NCBI RefSeq assembly: GCF_020539865.1 | Contig: NZ_JAJBQV010000015.1 | Span: 1 to 55,227, forward strand | DNA: 55,227 bases | Direction: 5' to 3' | Source: Megasphaera elsdenii | GTDB lineage: Bacteria > Bacillota > Negativicutes > Veillonellales > Megasphaeraceae | Shown: positions 16,104-24,200 of the stretch, piece by piece | Numbering within the stretch: position 1 is the stretch's first letter | Layout of the letters: every line of letters begins with the position of its first letter | Program-made: the position numbers and the translations under genes | The notes under the pieces: generated by a model | What the model was told of the DNA's origin: nothing | What the model saw: the letters and a program-made list of their open reading frames with translations, nothing else | Database searches by the model: none

Positions 16104-17108
16104 ATGCATATACCTGAAAATTATCTGAGCCCTTCGACATGCGGCGTCCTCGGCGCCGTCATGGTCCCTATCTGGCTGTTGTCCATCCGCAAGGTCAAGG
16201 AAACGGTGCCCCGTGAAAAGCTGCCCCTCCTCGGCATTGCTGCGGCCTTTTCCTTTTTGGCCATGATGTTCAACATCCCCTTGCCTGGCGGTACGACGGG
16301 ACATGCCGTCGGCGGTACGCTCATTGCCATCCTCTTCGGACCTTACGCGGCCTGTCTGGCCGTCAGTGTAGCCCTGCTCATCCAAGCTCTCTTTTTCGGC
16401 GACGGCGGCATTCTGGCCTTCGGCGCCAACTGCTTCAACATGGCATTCGTCCTGCCCTTTACGGGATATTTCATCTATCACGGTCTGAAAAAGGTCATCT
16501 CGTCGGACACCCTCGCTGCCGGTATCGGCGCTTACGCCGGCATCAATGCAGCTGCCTTCTGTGCTGCCGTGGAATTCGGCATCCAGCCCCTACTGTTCAC
16601 CGATGCTGCCGGTCAGGCTCTGTACTGTCCGTATCCCCTGTGGATTTCCGTACCGGCCATGATGATCGGGCACCTTACCTTGTTCGGCCTGGCTGAAGTC
16701 GTCTTCACAACAGGCGTCCTGGCGTATCTGCGTAAGACATCGCCAGACCTGTTCCAACTGGCTGCACCGGCTTCGTCCAGCAAGTCCCTCTTCGGCCTCT
16801 TGGCCGCCCTCATCGTCGCCACACCGCTGGGCTTACTGGCTGCCGGCACGGCCTGGGGCGAATGGGATACCGAAGAACTGGCAGATACGGACTTCTTCGG
16901 TTCCGCCCTGGGCTATACGCCATCCGGCATGGAACAGGGCTTTTCCTTCGACGCCCTCATGCCGGATTACGCCATTGCCGGACTGCCCGACGCCGCAGGT
17001 TACATCATTTCGGCCATCGTCGGCACAGCGCTTCTCATCATCATCTTTAAGGTCATCGCGTCCCTCTTGCCGTCCCGGCCGACCTTCGATACGCCGGTCC
17101 AGCATTAA
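16104..17108 (+). CDS. cbiM: CbiM/NikM-type ECF transporter substrate component fused to a CbiN/NikN-like domain
   Basis: The 334-residue membrane protein begins M-H-I-P-E-N-Y-L-S-P. Its N-terminal Met-His forms part of the Co/Ni site in this family. A GGTTGHAVGG motif near residue 72 gives a second His. Residues 1-215 are the CbiM/NikM S-component. After a linker, residues ~225-330 contain GLLAAGTAWGEW and a last membrane helix, matching the CbiN/PDGLE-type accessory domain. ATG 16104 has an AAGGAAAAGAGG site; upstream codons are not family-like. Nickel is at least as likely as cobalt as substrate, since MHIPxxYLSP starts are common in NikM. It leads a three-gene operon. Confidence 0.88.
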   Translation: MHIPENYLSPSTCGVLGAVMVPIWLLSIRKVKETVPREKLPLLGIAAAFSFLAMMFNIPLPGGTTGHAVGGTLIAILFGPYAACLAVSVALLIQALFFGDGGILAFGANCFNMAFVLPFTGYFIYHGLKKVISSDTLAAGIGAYAGINAAAFCAAVEFGIQPLLFTDAAGQALYCPYPLWISVPAMMIGHLTLFGLAEVVFTTGVLAYLRKTSPDLFQLAAPASSSKSLFGLLAALIVATPLGLLAAGTAWGEWDTEELADTDFFGSALGYTPSGMEQGFSFDALMPDYAIAGLPDAAGYIISAIVGTALLIIIFKVIASLLPSRPTFDTPVQH

Positions 17109-17122
17109 GTGGGGAATGATTT

Positions 17123-17932
17123 ATGAAGCTCCCTGAATGGGCAGCCCGCGAAGAAACATATAATCCCGGCAACGACCGGGATTATTTCATTTCCCGCTCC
17201 CTGCTCAAAATCGTCTCCATCCTGACGGCCCTGCGCGGCCAGGGCCTACGGCCAAGACGGCCCATCAGTGCGGCGCCGGCCTTATTGGCGGCCTTAGTAC
17301 TCATCGCCCTCATCGTCCTGGCCCGGACGACGGCCTTCCTCTGGGCCGTCCTGGCAGGGGAACTAGTGCTCCTCTGCTTCCAGCCAGGCCGGCCCCTGCG
17401 CCAGGCTCTCGGTACGGCCCTGGCGGCGGCTTTGTTCTGCGCCGTCCTCGTCGCTCCGTCCTTTTTCCTGGGCAACGGCCGCTACGCCTTTCTTCTGCCC
17501 TGCAAGACCTTCCTCACCGTGACAGCCCTGATGCTCTTGCAGGAAAACCTGGCCTGGCACGAACTGACTGGCGCCTTGCGGACCTTTCACGTCCCGCCGC
17601 TGGTCATCTTCATCCTCGATACGACGCTGCGCTATATTGCCATCTTAGGCCAAGAAGCGTCTGACTTGCTGACGGCCCTCAAATTGCGTTCTGTCGGCCA
17701 CAATCCCGATAAAAAAGCCGCCATGAGCGGCGTCTCCGGCATTTTACTGCAAAAGTCCCAACGCCTGTCCCAAGACCTGTACGAAGCCATGTGCTGCCGC
17801 TGCTTCACTGGCGATTACCCTTCTTGTAAAGATGACGGACAGCGCCATTTTTCTCCTGCCACAGGGCTGCTCGTCCTGGTCCTGCTAGCCTATGTGTATC
17901 TTTTTATCCGCCTGGAAGGAGTCCTCTCATGA
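17123..17932 (+). CDS. cbiQ: ECF transporter transmembrane component CbiQ/NikQ
   Basis: The 269-residue T-component of the energy-coupling factor transporter has several hydrophobic segments (about residues 50-130 and the C-terminal helix). A cytoplasmic coupling region contains LRSVG and an AMCCRCF segment, where T-components carry their Ala-Arg-Gly-like coupling helices. It links the metal-binding S unit to the ATPase. It starts 14 bases after cbiM and overlaps cbiO by four bases (ATGA), indicating a single translational unit. Confidence 0.9.
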   Translation: MKLPEWAAREETYNPGNDRDYFISRSLLKIVSILTALRGQGLRPRRPISAAPALLAALVLIALIVLARTTAFLWAVLAGELVLLCFQPGRPLRQALGTALAAALFCAVLVAPSFFLGNGRYAFLLPCKTFLTVTALMLLQENLAWHELTGALRTFHVPPLVIFILDTTLRYIAILGQEASDLLTALKLRSVGHNPDKKAAMSGVSGILLQKSQRLSQDLYEAMCCRCFTGDYPSCKDDGQRHFSPATGLLVLVLLAYVYLFIRLEGVLS

Positions 17933-18579
17933 TCCAACTTGACGACGTCTGTTTCGCCTATGACGACAAGCCCATCCTCTCTCATATTACGGAAACGATT
18001 GAACCAGGCCAGGCCGTCCTCTTGAGCGGTCCCAACGGCTCCGGGAAATCAACACTGCTGCGCCTGTTGAACGGCCTGATTTTTTCCCAACAAGGGACAT
18101 ACACCTTTGATGGTACGGTCATTACGGCCGGCAAGATGCGGGACCACGCCTATTCCAAATGGTTCCACCAGCGCCTAGGCTACGTCTGGCAGAATCCCGA
18201 TTCCCAGCTCTTCTGCAGCAGCGTCCGCGAAGAACTGGCCTTCGGCCCGGTCCAGCTGGGATTGAAGGCCAAAGAAATCTGCCAACGCGTCGACGATGCC
18301 CTGGAACTGCTGGGCCTGACCCAGCTAGCCGCCCGTCCGCCTTATACCCTGTCTGGCGGCGAAAAGAAGCGGACGGCCATCGCTTCCATCCTGACCATGA
18401 ACCCCCAGGTCTGGACTATGGACGAACCGGAAAGCTACCTCGATGCCGACGGCCTGGCTTGGCTTTCAGAATTCCTGCCCAGCCTGAAAGCAGCCGGCAA
18501 GACCCTCATCATCGCCAGTCACCACGCCAACCGCCTGGGTGAACTTATTGACAAGGAGATATTCCTAGGGGACGCCTAA
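17929..18579 (+). CDS. cbiO: ECF transporter ATP-binding protein CbiO/NikO
   Basis: The 216-residue ABC ATPase has Walker A SGPNGSGKSTLL near residue 36, a Q-loop in VWQNPDSQLF (the ECF-type Q-D-x-Q-L-F), signature LSGGEKKR near 140, Walker B VWTMDEPE and switch His in SHH. It energises cobalt or nickel uptake with CbiM and CbiQ. It is slightly short for the family at its C-terminus. Only one ATPase is encoded, as usual for metal-type ECF systems. Confidence 0.93.
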   Translation: MIQLDDVCFAYDDKPILSHITETIEPGQAVLLSGPNGSGKSTLLRLLNGLIFSQQGTYTFDGTVITAGKMRDHAYSKWFHQRLGYVWQNPDSQLFCSSVREELAFGPVQLGLKAKEICQRVDDALELLGLTQLAARPPYTLSGGEKKRTAIASILTMNPQVWTMDEPESYLDADGLAWLSEFLPSLKAAGKTLIIASHHANRLGELIDKEIFLGDA

Positions 18580-18656
18580 AAGGCCTCCCGCTGGTCTTTT
18601 TTAATTAATTTATCATTTTACAAAATATTTTGTTTATTTTTTTGGTAATAAAGTTA

Positions 18657-18733
18657 TATAATATAAGCACAAATAGAACAGCAAGACAGAAGATGCAACG
18701 CAGCATTTATTTCGCCGTTGCATCTTTTGTTGT
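18657..18733 (+). ncRNA. Possible short leader transcript with its own terminator
   Basis: A TATAAT box (18657-18662) without a good -35 element is followed within 30 bases by a perfect 10-bp hairpin (18691-18700 with 18716-18725) and a T-rich tract. This could be an attenuator ahead of the small gene at 18761, a tiny RNA of about 65 bases, or merely the delayed terminator of cbiMQO. The sequence does not decide between them. Confidence 0.4.
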
Positions 18734-18760
18734 TTTCAGACTAAAAAGGGGGCAGTGCTT

Positions 18761-18943
18761 ATGTTGATCTATGGATTGGAACAAGCTTTGATAGCAACTC
18801 ATGGCTATGAGGTGGAGTTCCCTCAGAAAAAAGAAACGGCCCACCTGGTACAGACGACAGATGGACCGATGAAGGCAGAAAAGAGCTACTTAACCGCCTT
18901 GATAGAAAAATGGGTGAAATTCAAAAATCATCATTGCTTGTAA
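18761..18943 (+). CDS. Small hypothetical protein (60 residues)
   Basis: The ORF has a GGGGG-type ribosome site 8-9 bases before ATG 18761 and lies behind a hairpin. The product (start MLIYGLEQALIATHGYEVEF) is soluble, mildly basic at its end (EKWVKFKNHH) and has no recognisable domain. It overlaps the convergent glucosaminidase/TPR gene by about 13 bases. It may be a real small protein, but there is no homology to support it. Confidence 0.4.
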   Translation: MLIYGLEQALIATHGYEVEFPQKKETAHLVQTTDGPMKAEKSYLTALIEKWVKFKNHHCL

Positions 18944-20145
18944 GATTGGAACTGCTGATAGTTGGCCTGTACCCTGGGATTGGCCGAATTGATGTGACCG
19001 GCCTTTTCCAGCCATGAGCCGGCATCGTCATATTTCCCCTGACAGAGATAGACGATGGCCATGGCGTTGGCCGCATCCGCCGATTGCGGTGAAAAGCGCA
19101 GGATTTCCTGGAAGGACTGCAGGGCGACTTCGTCCCGATGCAGCTCCATAGCGACTAAGCCGCGGTTATACCAAGCCTGCAAATATTCGGGCCGGCAGGC
19201 GATGGCCTGGTCATAACTGGTGAGGGAAGCGTCGAGCTCCCCTCTTTTTTGTTGCGTCAAAGCCAAATCATACCAAGCCGCCGGCGATGTCTTGTCCAGT
19301 TCCAAGGCGTGCCGGAAGTCCCGTTCGGCCAACCAGTAGTCGCAACGGTTGAAGAAAAGGATGCCCCGATAGAGATAGGCCTGGGCGTCATCAGGCTGGG
19401 CGAAGACTTTCTCAAAGCCCGTAATCAGGCTGTCCTGGGTACCGTCCGGCGTCTGGGCTTCCGTCCACATCCAGAGGATTTCCTGGCCATAATGTTTCCC
19501 CGGCACAGCCCAGCGGCCATTAAGGCCCGTCCAAGAATCGACTTGACCATAGAGTTCGGGATGCTTTTCAGCCAGCAGTTCATAACGAGGATCGACGATA
19601 GCCGTCTTAGGCCGCTCCGTACTGGCATACGCCAGGAGATGCTGGATATGGGCGCGCACGCCGAGCTGAGGCGTAGCGAAATGGGCACCGGCAACTTTAT
19701 TGCCTGTCGCACCGAGGCCGCAGAAATTGTTCTGGTCTGGCGACACATCGCCGCCATAAGCGAAATACCCCGTTTCCTTCAGGGCCTGGCAGAGGGCCAC
19801 ATCGGGCCGGATGCCTTCACGGCCAGCTTCGTCATAATAGGCTTGGACGACATCTTCTAGTGGCGCGTTCAGCTTGGGATGAGGATTGCGCTGGCGGATG
19901 AAATGAACCATCTGACGGGCCGGGATCGTCGCCGGCCCCATAATCGTATCGGCACCGGCTGGGACATCGAGCATGGGCCGTCCATAAGCTTTGGCCAGCT
20001 GCCAATCGGCCTGCTTCAAGGCCTTGGTATCGACGCGCAAGGCCGATTGGGCAGCCTGGATGGGAGCCGGAACGATGCCTGGCAACAGGCACAGGCCAGC
20101 TGCCAGCGCCGCTATGACTAAGCCTTTGCCCTTTCTATAAGGCAT
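18931..20145 (-). CDS. Secreted glucosaminidase-domain protein with TPR repeats
   Basis: The 404-residue protein has a signal peptide (KGKG, then a hydrophobic run ending PIQAAQ, about residues 1-32). The glucosaminidase-like domain follows (about 95-240; ALCQALKETGYFAYGG with the catalytic-type Glu, NNFCGLGATG, GVRAHIQHLLAY). From about 255 to the end there are four tetratricopeptide repeats (AYLYRGILFFNRCDYWLAER, AWYDLALTQQKRGELDASL, and others). It likely acts on peptidoglycan in the periplasm or wall, with the TPRs recruiting a partner. Its start overlaps the CGGC gene by 11 bases, the last of a three-gene unit. Confidence 0.85.
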   Translation of the reverse strand: MPYRKGKGLVIAALAAGLCLLPGIVPAPIQAAQSALRVDTKALKQADWQLAKAYGRPMLDVPAGADTIMGPATIPARQMVHFIRQRNPHPKLNAPLEDVVQAYYDEAGREGIRPDVALCQALKETGYFAYGGDVSPDQNNFCGLGATGNKVAGAHFATPQLGVRAHIQHLLAYASTERPKTAIVDPRYELLAEKHPELYGQVDSWTGLNGRWAVPGKHYGQEILWMWTEAQTPDGTQDSLITGFEKVFAQPDDAQAYLYRGILFFNRCDYWLAERDFRHALELDKTSPAAWYDLALTQQKRGELDASLTSYDQAIACRPEYLQAWYNRGLVAMELHRDEVALQSFQEILRFSPQSADAANAMAIVYLCQGKYDDAGSWLEKAGHINSANPRVQANYQQFQSYKQ

Positions 20146-20536
20146 GGTATGTCCCTTGCTTCCGCTTTTCTTCGGTCATCTTGGAAATATACGTCCCGTG
20201 GACCAAGGGATAGCCTTTGCGTTCGATGATCTGGGCCATATAGTTACGGAAGGGACAGGGCGGCCGGTGATAGTTGTCGGATACGATGCACGACGCGAAA
20301 TGGATAGTCACATTTTCCTTGGCATCACCGTATTTCTTCAACTTTCTGCCCAAGTTTTCCATCTTGGCCGACAAGCCAGCACCACAACAGCCGCCGCAGG
20401 TTATCATGAGGAAGCGCGTATCTGACGGATAATTGGCAAAGGTATCTTTCCGGTTGACAAAAGTATCCATACAAGCATAGCCGCTGCAGCGCTTGGTGAC
20501 GATGTCGCACTGGATGACGACGACGAGTTTCGACAT
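20135..20536 (-). CDS. CGGC-domain protein (possible metal-binding)
   Basis: The 133-residue protein matches the small CGGC family. The motif ITCGGCCGAG is near residue 45. Further Cys and His are at CSGYAC (17-22), HFASCI and RPPCPFR, consistent with a metal or cluster site. The biochemical role of CGGC proteins is unknown. The gene lies 12 bases after the CpXC-domain gene and overlaps the next gene, so the three are co-transcribed. Confidence 0.85.
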   Translation of the reverse strand: MSKLVVVIQCDIVTKRCSGYACMDTFVNRKDTFANYPSDTRFLMITCGGCCGAGLSAKMENLGRKLKKYGDAKENVTIHFASCIVSDNYHRPPCPFRNYMAQIIERKGYPLVHGTYISKMTEEKRKQGTYHAL

Positions 20537-20548
20537 AAGAATCCCCCC

Positions 20549-21226
20549 TCAATTATACAAGTATTTGTTCAAGAACTGCCGGGTCCAATCCGCGTCGATA
20601 CGGGCCAGGACGGCATCTTCTGCCGGCAGGTCATCGGCAAAATGTTGCTGGAACTGCCCATAGAGCTGGGCCAGGCCATTGGTAAAGTCCACATAGGCTT
20701 GTTGGCCCCTTTTTTCATCGACCAAGGACAGGCGCAAGGAACTGTCGTCAGCCGTGACGAAATGGCTCTCTGTAACGGTGAAGTCCTTCTCCTTTTCCCC
20801 GACTTGAGCTAGGGCTGCCGCCTTGGTCAGTTCCATCAGACGGTCGTCGAGACCGGCTTCAAAGATGACGATTTTTTCCAGTAAGTCCGCTTTGGTCCGG
20901 ACCAAGCGAAAGGCATAGCCTGTCTTTTCGGCCATGGCCTTGAATTTATCCCTGCCGTCGGCCATATCGCGGTCGGCATTTTCCTGTTCCTTGTCGGTGG
21001 GCGCATAAAAGACCATGAAATGGTGGTTCATATCGTGATATAAAAAGCCATAATCGATGTGGACGTCTGTCCCGCAGTGACCGCAGTGATAGCAGAAAAC
21101 CTCCAGCGACTTGACGCGGTCCTTCATGCCCGGATCCAATTTCGTATTGATACTGTCCCATACCGTGAAGACGCCGGTCTTCTGGCATTTCGGACAGGTA
21201 ATGCCTACTTCATGATGCATACTCAT
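20549..21226 (-). CDS. CpXC-domain protein
   Basis: The 225-residue protein begins with a CpXC zinc-binding domain: CPKCQKTG (11-18) and CYHCGHCG with a third pair (45-52), followed by VHIDYGFLYHDMNHHFMVFY. The C-terminal ~130 residues are helical and not recognised. CpXC proteins are common in anaerobes and have no established activity. It is the first gene of the CpXC-CGGC-glucosaminidase unit. Confidence 0.82.
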   Translation of the reverse strand: MSMHHEVGITCPKCQKTGVFTVWDSINTKLDPGMKDRVKSLEVFCYHCGHCGTDVHIDYGFLYHDMNHHFMVFYAPTDKEQENADRDMADGRDKFKAMAEKTGYAFRLVRTKADLLEKIVIFEAGLDDRLMELTKAAALAQVGEKEKDFTVTESHFVTADDSSLRLSLVDEKRGQQAYVDFTNGLAQLYGQFQQHFADDLPAEDAVLARIDADWTRQFLNKYLYN

Positions 21227-21315
21227 GGCAGTCCCCTTTCATTTTTTCTTATTATATCACATATTTTATGTAGCGGATATAATAACAAAAGCCCTTGCAT
21301 GACATCGCCTGACGG

Positions 21316-21344
21316 CTGACAGCACTTTACAAATATGCTATAGT
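21316..21344 (+). promoter_or_regulatory. Promoter of the EamA-type permease gene
   Basis: CTGACA (21316-21321) and TATAGT (21339-21344) with a 17-base spacer lie 30 bases before the permease start. Confidence 0.6.
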
Positions 21345-21373
21345 AAAGACATCGATTCAAAGGAGGGACGCCT

Positions 21374-22240
21374 ATGAGAGAAGCGTACATCAAATTCATC
21401 TTGGCTGCCGTCATTTTCGGCACGAACGGTATCATCGCCAGTCATATTTCCTTGTCGAGTTACGAAATCGTCTTGACCCGTACAGTCCTGGGCGGCTCCT
21501 TCCTGCTAATCTTGGCAACGGCCCGCCGCGAATGGGGCAGCCTGCGTCGTGCTTCCAGCACGTCCTGGGTCTGGCTGATCCTGTCCGGTCTCTTCCTGTC
21601 CGGGAACTGGCTCTTCCTCTACGAGGCCTACCAACATATTGGCGTCAGCCTGGCGACGCTCATGTGCTACTGCGGCCCTATCCTGATTATGATTCTATCG
21701 TACTTCGTCTTCCACGAGCCTTTCACGGTCCCCAAGGTCGCCGCCATGGTCATCGTCACTGTGGGTATCGTCTGCATCAACGGCGCCGATTTCCAAGCCC
21801 ACGGCCTGTCGTGGGGTCTGGTCTGTGGCTTCTTGAGCGCCGTCTGCTTCGCCTTGCTCGTCGTCGCCATGAAAAAGGTCAGCACCATTGGCGGCATCTT
21901 GTCCCCGGCGTGTCAGCTCCTAGTCGCTTCGCTCGTCGTCGCCGCCGTCACCCTGTCCATGCCGACGACACCGGTCCCGCTGGATAGGACCAATATCGCC
22001 TGCATGCTCTGTCTGGGCATCGTCAACACCGGCCTCGGCTACTACCTTTATTTTTCCGGCGTCCAGCGCCTGTCGGCCCAGAGCGTCTCTATCTGCGGCT
22101 ACATGGAACCCTTCACGGCCCTGGCCTTGTCGGCCATTCTCTTGGGCGAAAGCCTGACCGTCCTGCAATGGCTAGGGGCTGCCTGCATCCTCGGCGGCGT
22201 TGCCCTCAGTGAACTATGGCATCCCTGCAAAAAGAGATAA
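21374..22240 (+). CDS. EamA/DMT-family permease
   Basis: The 288-residue inner-membrane protein has ten predicted helices as two EamA repeats (about residues 5-135 and 150-280). Signature segments include FILAAVIFGTNGIIA, GPILIMILSYFVFHEPF and GYLEPF-like CGYMEPFTALALSAILLGE. Such carriers export or import metabolites or amino acids; the substrate is unknown. The AAAGGAGGG site is strong. Its 3' end overlaps the convergent LysR gene by 27 bases. Confidence 0.9.
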   Translation: MREAYIKFILAAVIFGTNGIIASHISLSSYEIVLTRTVLGGSFLLILATARREWGSLRRASSTSWVWLILSGLFLSGNWLFLYEAYQHIGVSLATLMCYCGPILIMILSYFVFHEPFTVPKVAAMVIVTVGIVCINGADFQAHGLSWGLVCGFLSAVCFALLVVAMKKVSTIGGILSPACQLLVASLVVAAVTLSMPTTPVPLDRTNIACMLCLGIVNTGLGYYLYFSGVQRLSAQSVSICGYMEPFTALALSAILLGESLTVLQWLGAACILGGVALSELWHPCKKR

Positions 22241-23065
22241 AAACTTTTTCAGCTCTTCTGTCATGCCGTCCTGGCGATAGGCCAGGACGGCATGTTCTGT
22301 AAAGTCGTCGTCCAAGGGGATGACGGTCAGGCCGGGATAGGCATCTCCTTCGGGCATAGGCAAGATGGCGAAACCCTGGGACAAGCTGATCAAGAGGAAT
22401 TGCTCGGATAGGCTGTGGCAAAACCGCGATTCCCGGAAGGACTGGTGAAAAACATGGCTACAATTCCTCCGCATCTTGGCAACATATTCCTGGCTGTTCG
22501 ATTTTGTCAAGAAAGGCCGATGGGCGATGATAGCATCCAGCGTGTGATACTGATCCCGTAAGGCCTGGGAACAGATGAAGGACTGCTCGATGGCAAAGAG
22601 GCGCTGACAAGTGAAAGGCCGGGTCACGGTCTGGGCATCGGAAAAGAGGAACCCGTCAATATGGCCATTCACTAAACTTTTCTCTAAGGCCTCCATGTCC
22701 TGGAATTGGAAATAGAGCTTACAGTCCGGAAAAACCTCTTCAAAACGGCTCAGCCACATCGATTCGATATACGTCTGCAAGGCAATGCCCAGATACAACC
22801 CATTCCGTTGTTTCAGGCGTAACGAGGCACACAAATTCTGATAATCCTGGCAGATTTGCGTCATCCCTTCATAAAAACGGCGGCCTGCATCCGTCAAGGA
22901 TACGCCGCGGTGTTCCCGGCGAAAGAGCGGACACGCCAGTTCCCTTTCGAGGTGCGTAATGTATTTAGTCATCGTCGTCTGGGCGATATGACAGTTCTTA
23001 GCAGCTTGTGTGAAATTCGTCAGCCGCGCTGCTTCCAAGAAATAGTGTATTTTTGTAAGATCCAT
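22214..23065 (-). CDS. LysR-family transcriptional regulator
   Basis: About 283 residues. The N-terminal winged helix-turn-helix (MDLTKIHYFLEAARLTNFTQ, then AQTTMTKYITHLERELACPL) is typical of LysR regulators, and the C-terminal ~190 residues form the effector-binding domain. ATG 23065 is preferred over 23086 because AGGAAG lies six bases before it and the family starts there. It is divergent from the auxin-efflux-type carrier gene and probably controls it from the shared 110-base intergenic region. The inducer is unknown. Confidence 0.92.
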   Translation of the reverse strand: MDLTKIHYFLEAARLTNFTQAAKNCHIAQTTMTKYITHLERELACPLFRREHRGVSLTDAGRRFYEGMTQICQDYQNLCASLRLKQRNGLYLGIALQTYIESMWLSRFEEVFPDCKLYFQFQDMEALEKSLVNGHIDGFLFSDAQTVTRPFTCQRLFAIEQSFICSQALRDQYHTLDAIIAHRPFLTKSNSQEYVAKMRRNCSHVFHQSFRESRFCHSLSEQFLLISLSQGFAILPMPEGDAYPGLTVIPLDDDFTEHAVLAYRQDGMTEELKKFLSLFAGMP

Positions 23066-23174
23066 GGTTTTCTTCCTATCCATCACTTTTTTTCATGGCA
23101 CAGGACAAAGGTTTCATTAGTCACTCCCTGACGAACGTGGTAGAATATGGACGTTTCAGAAAGGAGCCTGATTC

Positions 23175-24110
23175 ATGGCCTATTTTTCCATTGTTTTATC
23201 GCAAATCATCGGATTTGTCGTCTACATCCTCATCGGTATCGCTGCCGTACGGACGCACGTCCTGACCAGCCGATCCCTAGGTGTCTTTTCGCAGTTCATC
23301 ACGAAAATCACCATGCCGATTCTGCTCTTCGTCATGACCCTCAACGGGGCGACGCGCCAGCAGTTCATCAGCGCCTTGCCCGTCCTGGCAGTGTCTGTCC
23401 TGTTATATTTCTTATTATACCTGCTCTGCCGACTTTTGGCACGCCTTTTCGGCCTGAAAGGCAACGAAAATCACGTCTACCGGGCTTGTGCCATGTTCGG
23501 CAACATCGGTTTCATGGGCATCCCTATCATCGCCGCGATTTTCCCGAAACAAGGGATGCTGTATATCGCCTTGTTCACTGTCGTCGACCAGCTGTTACTG
23601 TGGACGCTGGGTGTCAACTTGACGGCACCAGTAGATAAAGAGAATGCCATGTCCCCGGCCAGCCGCCTGATGAAGATGATCAACCCGGCAACGATAGCCG
23701 TCATCCTGGCCGTTATTGGCATCTTCGCCGAAGTCCACTTACCAGAACCAATCAACATGGCCTTATCCAAAGCCGGCTCCTTGACGCCTCCATTGGCCAT
23801 GATCTACTTAGGCGGCCTGTTCTGCTACATCGACATCCCCCGCTTCATCCGCCACAAAGAATTCTACGGGACCGTCGCCGTTAAGATGTGCCTCTTCCCA
23901 CCCGTCTTTTACGGTCTCTGTCAATGCCTCGGTGTCGCTCATGAAGTCTCCATCACCATGGGGCTCTTGGCAGCCCTGCCGAGTATGAGCGCCATCGTCA
24001 TGCTGGCCCAGAACCAGCACTCTGCCGGTGACTACGCCGCCGGGATGCTCTTAGTAACGACGGTCTGCTCCATCGTCACCCTCCCCCTAGTCTGCCTGGG
24101 ATTGGGATGA
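23175..24110 (+). CDS. Auxin efflux carrier (AEC) family transporter
   Basis: The 311-residue protein has ten membrane helices arranged as in AEC carriers. Visible motifs are FITKITMPILLFVMTL in helix 2, FGNIGFMGIPII (the crossover helix) and LGGLF with LPSMSAIVMLAQ near the end. Bacterial AEC members carry malate, malonate and related carboxylates. It follows an AAAGGAG site and is divergent from the LysR regulator. A strong hairpin terminates it. Confidence 0.9.
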   Translation: MAYFSIVLSQIIGFVVYILIGIAAVRTHVLTSRSLGVFSQFITKITMPILLFVMTLNGATRQQFISALPVLAVSVLLYFLLYLLCRLLARLFGLKGNENHVYRACAMFGNIGFMGIPIIAAIFPKQGMLYIALFTVVDQLLLWTLGVNLTAPVDKENAMSPASRLMKMINPATIAVILAVIGIFAEVHLPEPINMALSKAGSLTPPLAMIYLGGLFCYIDIPRFIRHKEFYGTVAVKMCLFPPVFYGLCQCLGVAHEVSITMGLLAALPSMSAIVMLAQNQHSAGDYAAGMLLVTTVCSIVTLPLVCLGLG

Positions 24111-24112
24111 AA

Positions 24113-24149
24113 AAAGAGATTGCCGCACATGCGACAATCTCTTTTTTTG
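24113..24149 (+). terminator. Terminator of the AEC transporter gene
   Basis: A 15-base stem with one bulge (24113-24127 with 24130-24144) is followed by a T run. Its core TTGCCGCA-N2-TGCGACAA recurs in the hairpin at 35449-35478. Confidence 0.88.
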
Positions 24150-24200
24150 TAATCCTTTATTCGTAGGGGCCGTCCCAAAGGGCGGCCCGCATGAGAGCCA

